Of a DNA stretch of 64,000 nt, positions 39,902-51,900 are shown piece after piece. Source of the DNA: Callaeas wilsoni (lineage: Eukaryota; Chordata; Aves; Passeriformes; Callaeidae); the NCBI GenBank assembly GCA_013398955.1, contig VWPU01003089.1, forward strand, positions 62,001-126,000. The letters run 5' to 3'. The first letter of the stretch is position 1. Each line of letters begins with the position of its first letter. The translations under genes were made by a program, and so were the position numbers. A model generated the notes under the pieces. It saw nothing but the letters and a program-made list of their open reading frames with translations. It made no database searches and had not been told where the DNA came from.

Positions 39902-40365
39902 TAATCAATGTCTCCCGAATGCGTAATTATTGGCCTGTTGCACATCAAGTAACAAATCTGATTTTTGAGAACAACAACAGAACAGAATAATGAGGATGGC
40001 CCCCCACATCAGACTGGTGAACTTTTCCACAAGTAAGAAAAATTAATAATGATTAGAAAGCAAGATTAGCAAGAATTCATTAAATTGAAAATATGTTTTG
40101 TTTTCAGTTTAAAAATAATTTCTAGGTATTTCAAAGTAAAAAAGATCGCTGTGAAAGAGGCCTGTTTGGTTTGTCTTCCCTGCAGTTCTCACCACTCTAT
40201 TTAAAACCACTCATCCAAACACAAGGTATTCTCAGAGGCACTATTGATAAAAGGCTGCACAGAAGCCAAGCGCCGCGAGCAGCTATTTTTAATTATCCAA
40301 ACTGTGCATGGAAAACATGCACAGCTTTCCAAGTGAACTTAAGGTTGGAGAGAGAAGCAGGGGTT

Positions 40366-40379
40366 AAAAAAAAAAAAAA
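40366..40379. repeat. Poly-A tract
   Basis: Fourteen adenines. I looked for a processed retrocopy to the left, where a plus-strand insertion would lie, and recognised none. Confidence 0.7.
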
Positions 40380-42285
40380 TCACAGCAACAAGCTACACGC
40401 TAAGACAAACCTCCCTGTGGAACCTTCCTGTATGGTCTAGGACCGTGTGTCAGTCCAGGTGAAACATTTTGGGCTATTGGAAATGAAGATAAAACTTATT
40501 GGCATCTGTGTGACAGAAACGGCCACAAATAAATCAAGCAATAAACAGCACAGCATGCTCTTTCTGGCCTTGTGCCTCCTTTTTGTCACATTAGGGTAAA
40601 AAGTTGCATTCAAAGACCAGAAGTGCCTCTGAAACAAGAAGCCTCCCAACACCCCCCACCATGTAGGCAGAAATGCAGACAAATTCAAGTGTCTGAAGGG
40701 ATTGTGGGATAACACGGAAGCCTGCTAACAAAAGCAGACAGCCGTTGTGGCTTAAGGAATCAAAATGAACACCCCAATATCCTCCTCCCAGCTGAGTGCC
40801 AGGGGTTTGTGATGACAGTGCTTGGCCTATGACAACCCTGCTGGCTACTGATTCTTTCCTGCCCCAACCCTTCCCTGTTGTCCTTCCCTGAATCCTGAAC
40901 AAACCCCAACAAGGTTCTGAGGGACAATCTCAGACAGTCGTTGCCAATCACAGCTTGAGTCACACCACATTTGCCACACCAAGTTTTTTCCAGCAGTGAG
41001 AAAGAAAACGTGATTCTACCAATAGGTGCAAGAGGCCTGAAGAAGAAATAGCAAAGGTCACAGAGACAAGGAGATGGACTGATACTCGCAGACATTTGTT
41101 CTGCCCTTATTGTACCCTACTCCTATGAGAGACTGTCTCTGTGCTTCTTCCCAGCTGTCAGCATCTAACAGAGAATTTAAAATCACAGAGCTAGGTCTCT
41201 GCTGTGTTTGTAGAGTGCCAAACACCAGGATGCCCTGGTTCAACACAGAACCACCAAGTGGCACCGTACAAGCCACATTCCTCACGTGTCGCCCCAATTT
41301 GTGCTCTCCCACTGGCCCTTGATTTCCATGGGCTGTTTAGGCTGGGAACAGCTTTGTCTCTCCAGTGTAACTGTCCCTAAGAACAATGCTGCAAGATTTC
41401 CAAATCACTCTGCAACAGTGACTGTCTGGTACAGGAGGATGTGTTGAACAGCACAGCCAACAACCACTTCAGCACTAAATCCACAGACATGAACAACCTG
41501 GCAGCAAAACTTACCCCTTCCATAACTATCCGAGGGCTGAACATCAGCTCAGGGATGGAAGCAGCACAGCTGTAAACAGGAGGATTGGATGATGATTCCT
41601 CAACAGAAAAGCAAGAGTTACATGCCAGAGAAACAAGGTTTGGGGCACCCTCAGAGACAAGCCAGTCCAGTGGACAAGGTTCAGTGTGGACTGCTAAGTC
41701 TAGGCATTGAGAGAGATGTCACTTTTTGTATCTAGACTCAGTAAAAACAGTTAAGATACTATACTTGCTGTATTTTAAATATTGTAATTAAAATGACAAT
41801 GCACGGGAATAGTTTGTTTAAAATAGGAGGCTAAAGATCCAAGGAACGAAACAAATAAAGCAGAAGATGTGTTCTCTGGAAGTACCACGGTATATTTCCT
41901 TTTCCTATGCCTACCCAGGTTTGCTCCTGGAGGCCATGCTTGTCAGTGTCTATGCTATCATCTTCCTGAGCAATTTTTGAAAGCGTAGAGCTCAGAGAGT
42001 CCTTTAGAGAAAGTGAAGTTCTGCACTACAAACACTAAATAAACCCTATTTAAAATATGTTTCTAAACCAATCTGAACAATTTATAGGTGAAGTTAGTTT
42101 TGGAGGTATCTTGGCTCAGGCAAACATGGTAGGTCCCCTTGCACTCTTCTGGCAGTTATGACACTTCAAGGTAGCCCAGCTGCAAGTAAACAAGATTAAA
42201 TGCATCATACATGATGCTCACCCTTTATGCAGCAATTTTTATCCATTAATCCAGTGATAGCTCACAAAGGTTGCTGAAAATACTG

Positions 42286-42372
42286 ACATTTCCGTTTTAA
42301 GCAACAATGCCCAGAGAGGTTAAGCCATTTGTCCAATGTCACATAAAAACGCAGCTGAAGCCAAGGACAGAC
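42286..42372 (-). mobile_element. MIR-like SINE, decayed
   Basis: CCCAGAGAGGTTAAG followed by a TTGTCCAATGTCACA stretch corresponds to the reverse complement of the MIR core (CAGAGAGGTTAAGTAACTTG CCCAAGGTCACA). This is the clearest of the MIR fragments in the window. The left end is vague. Confidence 0.7.
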
Positions 42373-43551
42373 CAATTTCTGAAAAGCAGTGAAGCACAGA
42401 CACCTCACCTCAATTCACTGACATCTCTGCCATCACATCACAGCCATTCCCATTTGACTGGAGCCACACTTTTCCCAAAAGTCAGTAGACAGAGACATAG
42501 CAAATGATTTACACTCCTACAGCGCACTGTCCATACTGCTGCTTATTACCTTCCCCGGCATGCAGACCTGTCCCAGGCCAGTGAGTTACACTGCCATCAA
42601 TCCTGTCCACTTGTGTACACACGCTGGCTCCTGTTGATTTTTCTCATTGATTACATGGACACATCACAATTTTGTGAACACAGCCCAGTCCAGCAGAGCT
42701 TCAACTGCCTGACAGCTCAGACCAAGCCATGGGCTAACTATGGACTGCATATCCTAAATCCCACTGTGGCGCTGTACCTGGAGCAGCCATACTCAGCACA
42801 AGGGTACAGTCACACACTGACCTCCTAAATACTACCTGAATTTGAGAGGTTGCACTTGGGGTGATTTGGGGAACAAGTCAAAGCTTTGGGTTAGGAGAAC
42901 ACATAAAAGACTGGACAAAGTCACATATTGGATTGGCTCCCCAGAAGCTCACAAACAGATTTGTTTCCTCTAAGGCCACAGACTGACTGCAAACTCCTCA
43001 GAAGCCAGTTGTCTTCAGCTATTTTTAGGGCAGGATGTCCAGATTTTCCTCAGGAAATGCATGCCAATCTTCAGCAAGAAGTCAATAAAAGAACTAATCT
43101 TTGCAGAATAACCAGACTGTGACAACCCTGCATGTGGATGTCTGACACCAGCACCATCTCCTTTAATGAACACTTCTCAGCACTGACAGACACCAGAAAA
43201 TCCCCCAGCACAGAGTGAGCAGCCCCTTAGACAGAGCCTGGCAGCAGGCAGGCACAGCCCCAGCTTCCAAACACTGCTCCCCAGCTGGCCTTTGCTCCAA
43301 ACAAAATTAGGGCCCACAGCCTTTAGCTGCCAGGGCCTCCCTCTCAGATTCAAATACAACTGGAAGTTCTCTTCAATGAGCAGACTGGACTTGTACATTC
43401 TCACTGCTTTGTGTCCTCTGGAATTTGCCCACTGATATTCTCCCATTCTTGCATTTTTCTCCCTTTTTTCTTGCTGAATAGGTACTCCCCTATCATCACA
43501 GATCCAAGGGTCCTTTTACTGCAGGAGACACAGACTCATCCTTCAGATTCC

Positions 43552-43692
43552 TGGAGAAGAGAATGCTCCTGCAGGAGACCTTATTGCAGCCTTTCAGTAT
43601 ATAAGGGGGCTTACAAGAAAGATGTAGAGAGACTTTTTATCAGGGCCTGTAGTGATAGGACAAGGAGTAATGGTTTTAAACTGAAAGAGTAT
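43552..43692 (+). mobile_element. CR1 LINE fragment, internal part of the 3' region
   Basis: The plus strand carries the CR1 phrases CCTTATTGCAGCCTTTCA, GGGGGCTTACAAGAAAG, GACTTTTTATCAGGGC, AGTGATAGGACAAGGAGTAA and GGTTTTAAACTGAAAGAG, in the correct order. The alignment is lost at about 43692, so the far 3' end is missing and the copy is truncated at both ends. It lies within a 99-codon open frame (43411-43710), but this is translated CR1 and not a gene. Confidence 0.88.
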
Positions 43693-46600
43693 AGCCAACT
43701 GCACCTATGATGGAGGTCCAACCTTTCATTATTGTGGAGCTGTGAGCATTGATAGGTCTTGTGTTTTGGGAGTATCTTTCCTGTATGGCATTCACATGGA
43801 GCCAGGATCCATCAGGGGTACCTCTGTTCACAGAAGAACTCAGCACTGTCATATATTTGTAACTTACCCTGCTCCTGGCAGAGACAGAGGAAGAACTCCA
43901 GTTAAGTCAAGTCTGTTTGTAGACTGGTATCTTAAAGTCATGATGATTACATGATCACACTGCTGTTCTGTTAGACCTCTTGTTAATATCTACTAATCAA
44001 ACCAGGTGATTAATTTCAATCAAGTTGGAAAACGAAGCATAGATCTCAAAGATTATCATCTTTATAGGGACTTTATTAATAGGTTCAGAAGATGACAGCT
44101 TGTGTGAGAGAGCTCTGAATTAGCATCCTCACTGAAGGAAAGCAAATTCTGTGCACAGATCCTGTTTGATGTGGTCAGACATGCACTGACAGCCCCATCA
44201 GAGTATCTATAGCTTCAAGCACAAACCTGAATAACTGCTGGATTCACTTGTGAGAATGCTTTAAAACACACTCATTAGTCACAATTAGTGGCATTAGTGT
44301 CATGGATTGGTTGTGCTTTTCAGGTACTCATCTCAGAAGAGTACTAAATGGGAGGTAATTAGATGAGGCACCAGACCAAAGGTTTGTGTAACACTAAAGT
44401 CAAATGGAAGAGAAGGAAGTTAGAAGTCCTAAAACCTTGCTGTGATGACTTGGATGGAAAGATGGAGATTCTATTGAAGACTTTATCAAACACCCAAAAG
44501 GTACAGCTGAATAGGTCTGGTTTGATAACTGCCTGTGAAATATTTTGCACTTAAAATACTGCTTTATCTCTAGTCAATATAAGCAGTCACCAAAAAAACA
44601 TTACTCCTATAGCAGAGGGAGGTGGTCAGAGGCTCAACTCACCCAATGGCTTTTTCTTTGATAAGCTCTGCCCCCATGTGCTGCTCCCCTTCTGCAGGAG
44701 GATTTCAAAGAAAAAGAAAACAAACCACATTTCCCCTCTGGTTTTGGTGCTGCCAAAACAGGTCTGGAGCGGAGATTCTGTCACCACTCTCTTTGAAGAC
44801 ATAAAGGCAAAGATGGCCAGATGACCCTAAATATAAGAACTGAGCAGGGAACAGGAACACAAATGTTCTTCTCTGGGCCACGCGTTATCTTTTCTGGTCT
44901 CTGTACCTCGGACTACCAGCACCAATCACCCTGGGCCACTTGACCTGAATTCCAGGCAGCTGCTGAGCCACCACTAGACCAGAGGGTAAGAGGAGAGTCC
45001 TCCTTACGTCATTCCTACATAATATGAAAAGCATTTTAAAGAAATTCAGAGCAGATATTCAACAAAACTACCAAGTAGTACCCACCATAATGAAAAATCT
45101 AATTTAAAATGTCCCATGAGATTAGGAAAGTCATGAGCCCAAGAGCAATGACTTGATAGGAATGCAGTACCATGCCAAAAACCTTGGCGGGGAGGGAGAG
45201 AGAGGGGAGCATGAGCAATTGTCACATGTTAACGGAAAAACCAATGTCCTCCCAGCTCCTGCATAAACCCACACCAGATGGTCCCAGAGGAGAGCAGAGC
45301 TGACTTTGAAATGTGAAAGTCACAGAAGTTCAAATTCTTACTGAGGATTAAACTGGACTTTTTATACTGACCAATAACACAGCACCGCAAGAGACACTGT
45401 AGAGGGCCCAGAGGTTAAATCAAGGTCTATTCTACTCTCAAGATATTGATCTTCTAACTGGAAACATCCCAATATAACATGTATGTTAGCCTCAGACACC
45501 TTTGGCTGCATCAGATTCAAAGTTCAGCTCTTGGTGCTGATGATCAGCAGCTGAGTTTCCAAATTTTAAGTCCTTTACAGCTTTGTGAGACTTTTCTGCC
45601 TCAGAGATCAAAAGAAAATAAACTGTCCCAGCAGGAACTAAAATATTACAGTGCCCCTTGCAAGATCTCCCTGCTGCTGCCCGCAGGAGGAACAGGGCAC
45701 TGCTCCCACTCCTCCTTGCAGAGCTGCTGTTGCATGTGGGGAGGTCTGGAGCACTTTGGGTTTTGCTGGTTCATCCAGTATCCTTGGAGCACAGCTCTGG
45801 CAAGATAACAGAACCTTTCGCAGGGATTCTTTGGAAAGATCAAGTGAAAACTGAAACAGACTTTGAGCTTTGCCAGCAACAGAAATTGTATATTCATAGC
45901 AACCCTCTGCCATATTTATTTGCTTCTCTCCTCTCTCACAGCAGCTGAGAGATAACTGCAGAAACCACTGGAAGTAAATGAGAGGAAGGAAATGAACATT
46001 CCTGTGCAGCAGGCACAAGGAGGATTCACCCTGTATGGAAGATGAGAGGAAAGTCACTCAGATGACTCAATTGAGAGGATGACTTCCAAATTATTCCGAT
46101 ATTTAAAGAGGATAAACATGCGTCTCTCAAAAGTGATTTTGCCAAAGTGATATGAAAAATAAAATCCTCAGCACAGAAGAGCACCATGACAATGCAACCT
46201 CTGGAGAAAGAAAAAAAATTCTCTGACCAGGACTTTGTAGAGACTTAGATTCCAGGTGACTCTTAAAATCGTGACTGCTGTTGCAAGATCAGCATTGATT
46301 GTGAAAACTAACTAGCTCTTCTGTGATTTTTTTCTATATGTGCCAAGAGAGGAACAAAATATTGATTGAGTGAGCTTCAGGTTTTATTTATATAAAGATC
46401 TGATTGCCAGGTTCATTCTTATGCAAAGCAGAGAGAGAAAGCTCTTTCAGCAGGCATTTTAAAAAATCCTATCTAAAAATAACTATGCTTTGGCTTTCCT
46501 TGTAAAATGCCTGGGAGTGCTTGCCCATGCCTCTTCCTTCAGTAGTCTCTAAGAAAGCAAGAACCAGATCGAGGAAATCCCTGACACTTCCAGTAACTTC

Positions 46601-48854
46601 AAACTGGAGATGAGTTTGCTCTGAACTGGAACAAAACTGACCCAACTCAGCATCAGTAAGATGGAAACAGGAAACTTGTGCCCATTTCTGATGCTCAGTT
46701 GAAAGCATACCCCAGTACAACTCCCACTCTCTCACTTTGAGTATGTAGTATTTTTCCACATACATGCACTCCTGTGAAGCTTTGAAAGCTTTTATTTTTC
46801 AGTGCTGTGTCTCCAGGTCTTTCCTTGAAGCTGTTGTTGTTTCTCATACCACACCTTTTTGAAGTTGTAAAAACAAACCTGTGTGTTGTATAGGAGTAAA
46901 GCCAGGAGGAATAACCCAGCAAAATTATTTTCACTTGCAAGAGTGAAAGAGCCTCGCTCCGCCAGGAATGAAAGCAAATGGGTGGACTTTGAAAGGCAGA
47001 AGATCAGCTCCCTAAGCCCTTGTCTGTGACAAACAGGCACAACTGATGAAATGATGAGGGAAAGGCACCTGTATATAATATTGTCAGTTCATTAAAAACT
47101 CAGATGTAACTTTTTGATTTAAAAAAGTGACCTCCACTTAACAGCTTTTTACATGTAATGCTTTTCAAAATCAAAACATTGGTTTTCATTAACAGCTACA
47201 CTGGGAGAAGCACACAGTCTTGTGTGAAATGATAAAACTGAGCAAGACCACATCTCCAGACCAGAAAGTGTCACGAAAACCAGTTTGTACTGTATGAAAC
47301 CAGTCCTGAGTCACTCTTAGCATACGTCCATACCTACAGTTCATAGCCTTGTTCCTCTCTGGCTGTTTATAAAATCCCTTTTCTCCCTTCAGCAAGTAGC
47401 ACAGCACAAGGGAGTACAGAACAGAATGCAATTCTGGGATAATGGTATCATTCTGTTTTCCATGGGGACTTTTGTTTTTTTTAAATTGTTATGTCTCAGG
47501 AGAACAGAGTGAAAAATCTCACTATCAGTACTTCCTTGTAAGTCCTGCATCAGTACTTCTGCTCTTTTTGAAAAAGCCACAACACATTTCAGTGCAGAGT
47601 AAAAACTCAGTACTAAGCAGCTGAAATAAATTCTTGAAAGTAAAACCATTCATTTCTAAAGCTCTTAGTGAAGCATTTACTGCTTAAATCTGGTATGAGA
47701 TCTTGAAGTTCTTACTGCATACAAAAGACTGGGAATTTGCCATTCTACATAAAAAGAAAGCAAATGCACCCAAGAGTAAATCTTTGTGGCCAGAAACAGC
47801 CAGGCATGCTGCAGTGCAGGCTTCCACAACATCTGCTCTACAAACCTAATTATCCCTCACTGCAGAGATACAAAAGGCATCTGAAATGTTGGCACCTGAG
47901 ACACAGAGATAATTTCAAGTCCCTTTAAAATTAACTTTTTTTAAAAAAGAAAAGCCATGCAGAAGTATTTCTGTTCGAACTCAAAGTCAACAAAAACTGG
48001 TCCCAGCTGATTCTAACAGCAGATAAATCACATCTGTCCCATATGAGCGTTTATTCTTACTGTTCCTTGGACTCAGTCCTCAGTGGGATGATCTGAAACT
48101 GTCCTACTACAATCTATTACAATGCAGCCAGTTCTTCAGGATTTGGCAGCTCTTTTTGAGTCCAGAGTGCAACAACTTCATTTAATCTGTAGTAGAAATA
48201 TAGAGGTCCTAAAATCTAGGTAAGAACATCATTTCCAGAGGGAAATGTTAAATTAAGCTCACCTTCTGGTAGCTACAAGGGCACTGGTGGGCATTGGTCC
48301 AGCTACCGGTGGTCCTTTTATTTGCAGATTCCTTCTTGAGAACAAATTACTTGTGAAATTTGAGAGAAGTTTTAAATGGCTTTACATATACAAAGTCAGC
48401 AAAGAAATGTATATAAGTGAGGCTGAGATATGTGGCTGTACAAAAGCAGACAGCTTAAATCATTTAAGAAACAGTATCCACAAATCTCTTTTCTCAAGTG
48501 AAGACATCTTTGTCTCTCAGGAACTTTAATTCATCTCATTGCTCTTGAATTTTCACTAGCAGTCAAGTGGCAAGCTGCCAAATAACTCACAGTTGGCTAG
48601 AAGCATGGTCACCTACAAGCTAATTGATGCCACAGAACTTCCCTCCAGGATGCCATCTGGGTTGCATTCAATATTCTTACTGGATTCAGAAGTCCGTCCC
48701 TCTAAACTTGAAAGCTGCTTCTCTTGACCAAATGCCAACTTGCTGATTTTGTTTGCAAGCACACACATTTAACTAAACAGCAATACCAAGCTCCTGTTCC
48801 ACTCTTTTGACCATTTATCGACTGCACTATTCTACAAAAATAAAAGACAAACCA

Positions 48855-48955
48855 CTTCCCCATCTCACAAGCGGGCAAATTGGGAAAATGAGAGCTGAAG
48901 GAGGCTGTCAATGAAAACTTAGAAAGGGATTTTAAACCAAGTCCCTGCCCCTGCC
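48855..48955 (-). mobile_element. MIR-like SINE, decayed
   Basis: TTCCCCATCTCACAAGCGGG, then CAAATTGGGAAAATGAGAGC, then a stretch ending GGGATTTTAAACCAAGTCCC follow the order of a reverse-complemented MIR (CCCATTTTACAGATGGGGAA, AACTGAGGC, GGGATTTGAACCCAGGTC). There are several gaps and many substitutions. Confidence 0.65.
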
Positions 48956-51900
48956 TGATCAGGCACGTTTTAATACAGTAGGTACCCTGCTCTCGATGCA
49001 TACCCTTGATGGCTATAATGAGACTTCTTGTTTTCATTTTTAAAAATAGGGCATTTACAGAATAACCTTAGTATTACTTTTGGGGCCTATCTGCCCTACT
49101 AGCAAACAGCAAGTAGGGTAGGCATTTTTACTTTCCTAATTCTACTTACTGCAGCAGAGAAGCACCTTCCTGACGTGCAGTTGCACTCTTCCATCTCTCT
49201 GCACTGACAGCAAGAGTCTTCTGCACGCACAGCCAATTCCATGGAAAACAGTAACAATAAATCAATGCAAAGGTGTGGAGCCCAATCAGGCAGGCTGACA
49301 CTACAAGCTCCCCGCACAGGGAGGCACTTTTCCAGTGGAGACCTGAGGACAGAACTGTTCCAAGCACCCAAATGACCCTCCAGCAGGCCTGGCTCTCGCC
49401 TGCCTGTTCCCCCTGAAAACTGTCCCTGGAATGGCTGTGTGAAGCCTTCATGAGCAAAGATCCTTGCAAGAGCACTACAGATTTACTCTACAGCCACCTG
49501 CCTAGAAATACTTTGTAATAGAATAGATTTGGCAGGACTGAGTCATGATTACCTGCTCTTCATCTAGAGGAGAGACAGCATGCTGGAAAACTCAAGGCAG
49601 TTTATTCGACTCACTTAGTCAGACATAATGCTGTTGGAACAAAAGGCCAACCTGGCAAAAGCTCATCAAAACAAATCTTCATCAAGTTTATACACTTAAA
49701 AACAAGTGCACAGCAGTGATAGAGATGGAGAGTGCCCACTCACATTTGGCAATTCTTCCTGCCCATTTTTTGCAGTCGAATAAAAAAATCTAATATACTG
49801 GAAGTGTTTTAGTATCTATATATTACAGGCAAATCCTGTTATTCTTACCTGAGAAAGGGTACTGAAAAAGCAGGATGGAAGTTGCATTACTGACGTAACA
49901 GAATTAAAGAGGTTTACACTGACTCACTAAATACCCACACAGCAACAATAAACTCACTTTGAACTCACCAAGAGTTCTGCTGTGCAATCTAATAGCCTGC
50001 AGCGTAGCAGGAAAAACCACCTCTCCAAATGGCTCGGGGCTGGGGTTTTCTTGCTTTGCCTTTTTTTGTCATTTGAATATATTGCACAATATCTAAACCA
50101 GAACATGAACTTCGAGTTTTTTCATAAACAAGTAGATTAAAGCAATAATACTGAGACTTTCCAAGCCATATTCAGGCATGGATACAATATAGTCAGGATG
50201 GGCAAAGAGCTTCAATCGGGAATACTCAACCCAGGCAGCAGCTCCATTTTGTGGGACTGAGAAACACTGCTCATCTTCCTCGGGTCTATTCCTGCTGTGA
50301 CAGATAACGCTGCAAACTATGAGCCAAGCCTGGAGAAACTTTAGTTGCTGTGATGTTCAGGGCAGGGTGAACACCAGAGGCACTGGCAAAGGCAAAGCCA
50401 CAGTGAGGATTTTCCTGCCCTAAGCAGATTCTCAGTAAAATTTAAATATCATGTTAACTTTGTGATTTCCTGCACTTCTAGACTTCCTGTGTCAAAGTTT
50501 GGACCTACACGCTGCACTTGTACCACACTGAGAGCTCTGGGTCTTTCTGCTCCAGAAAGCAGAAACACCTGAAGTTTATTTAGCACAGGAAGAACTTGCT
50601 TGAGCTGTAGAATAACACACCGTCTGCTGGAGTGAGCTTGGCCCCTTCCACCAAAGAGCAGAGCTGTAAATGCAGACTATGCAGCCTAAGAGGGCAATTT
50701 CACAGTACCCAAATTGAAAGCAAGATCATTATCAAAATAGGGATATCACAGACTAAAATATGCCTGCGATTGATCTTTCCTACAGCAGGACACTGGGAAA
50801 CACAAGCAAAAGAAGTCCTGGAGACAGACTGAATGGTCAATAAAATATGGATGGCTTCTGTTTTCATGGCTTGCCAATGGCAAGTCTTGAGACAACACTG
50901 TAGCTGGGGGATGCATGAGATCAGGAATGGAATGAAAGTGTACTTTCACCCCTAAATCAGAATTAGAGAGCAGTTAATCCTCACTTGGAACAAAACAGCG
51001 GTCCAAGGCCAGAACTTGTTTTGTAGCTCCACAGTGATGCTCTATGCACTTCTGGAGGCTAAAAGAAAGACAGAGTAATACCCTGGTGAAAATTGCTGCA
51101 GAAAACATTTTGTGAACACCATAGGCCTGAAGCCATTGATTTTTGAGTTTGGAAAGGTTTCTTATTGTCAGTTGTCACTGTTTGTAACTATGAAGGAACA
51201 AAGACCCCTTGAAATATCACTTAAAACTCATGTTTTATCCAGCATATTCCCCTGCCAACACTGCTCCCCTCACCATTATTTCACAGGCTCACTTCAGGAG
51301 ATAAAATGTACCCGAGGTGAAGCTCTGCCTGGCTGGTGAGTGGAGAAGCCCTGGCCAGCACAGCTACGTGGGCACAGCTCCATGCTCAGCGAGGCCAGCC
51401 AGGGCTCTTCTCTCAGCTGGAGCCCATGGACCATGAATCCATCTCCTTTCAGCCCTTCTGGGCCCACAGCAGCCGCTTTTCCTGCTAAGAGCTCTCAATC
51501 CAAACAGAACTACACCAGCAGAGGGAGGGTCAGGCCTGCACTCTGACGCTACAGGGCCGAGTTTTAGTCAGAAATCTGAAATAACCAATCAGCATTTCCT
51601 CAGAGACTTCTGCAGCAGCAAGATCAGGCTGAGCCCTCACACAGACAAGACGTTTTCTTTCAGCATCAGAGAACGGTGCTGTCCACAGATTAAAGTAATA
51701 AGGAACTCCCACCAAACATCACAATTAGAGTGGAACACACAGCAAATATCTTCCCCAAATCCCGAGACTCATCGTTTAACATTTTGAATGCTAACAGTTC
51801 AGAGTGAAATGAGATCCTCCATCTTCCACTTCATATCCAATAAAAAATACAACTCTCTCACACACAGAGTCCTAATAGGTATGAATCATCCCCTTCCCAT

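Larger units (their letters stand above)
39369..39976 (+). mobile_element. Second solo LTR of an endogenous retrovirus, plus orientation (antisense to the host gene)
   Basis: Seen: about 608 bp starting TGTTAGAAAA and ending GAGAACAACA, so it has TG...CA ends. In order it contains a CCAAT box (39734-39738), a strong TATA box TATAAATAG (39817-39825), an AATAAA signal (39896-39901), and a tail with a sequence style I associate with bird ERVL-like LTR ends. No internal retroviral sequence adjoins it. No perfect target duplication is visible; the flanks CCAGG and ACAGA match at three of five places at most, so this copy is probably older than the one at 23964 or its ends are a few bases off. Family not assigned. 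Confidence 0.7.

Noticed and set aside
40366..40379. Poly-A tract that might mark a processed retrocopy
   Set aside because: No matching gene body upstream and no flanking duplications were seen.
43411..43710. 99-codon open frame with a protein-like translation
   Set aside because: Its second half is translated CR1 non-coding 3' sequence, so it is a repeat artefact.
45405..45425. GAGGTTAAATCAAGG resembling a MIR core
   Set aside because: The rest of the MIR consensus is absent on both sides.
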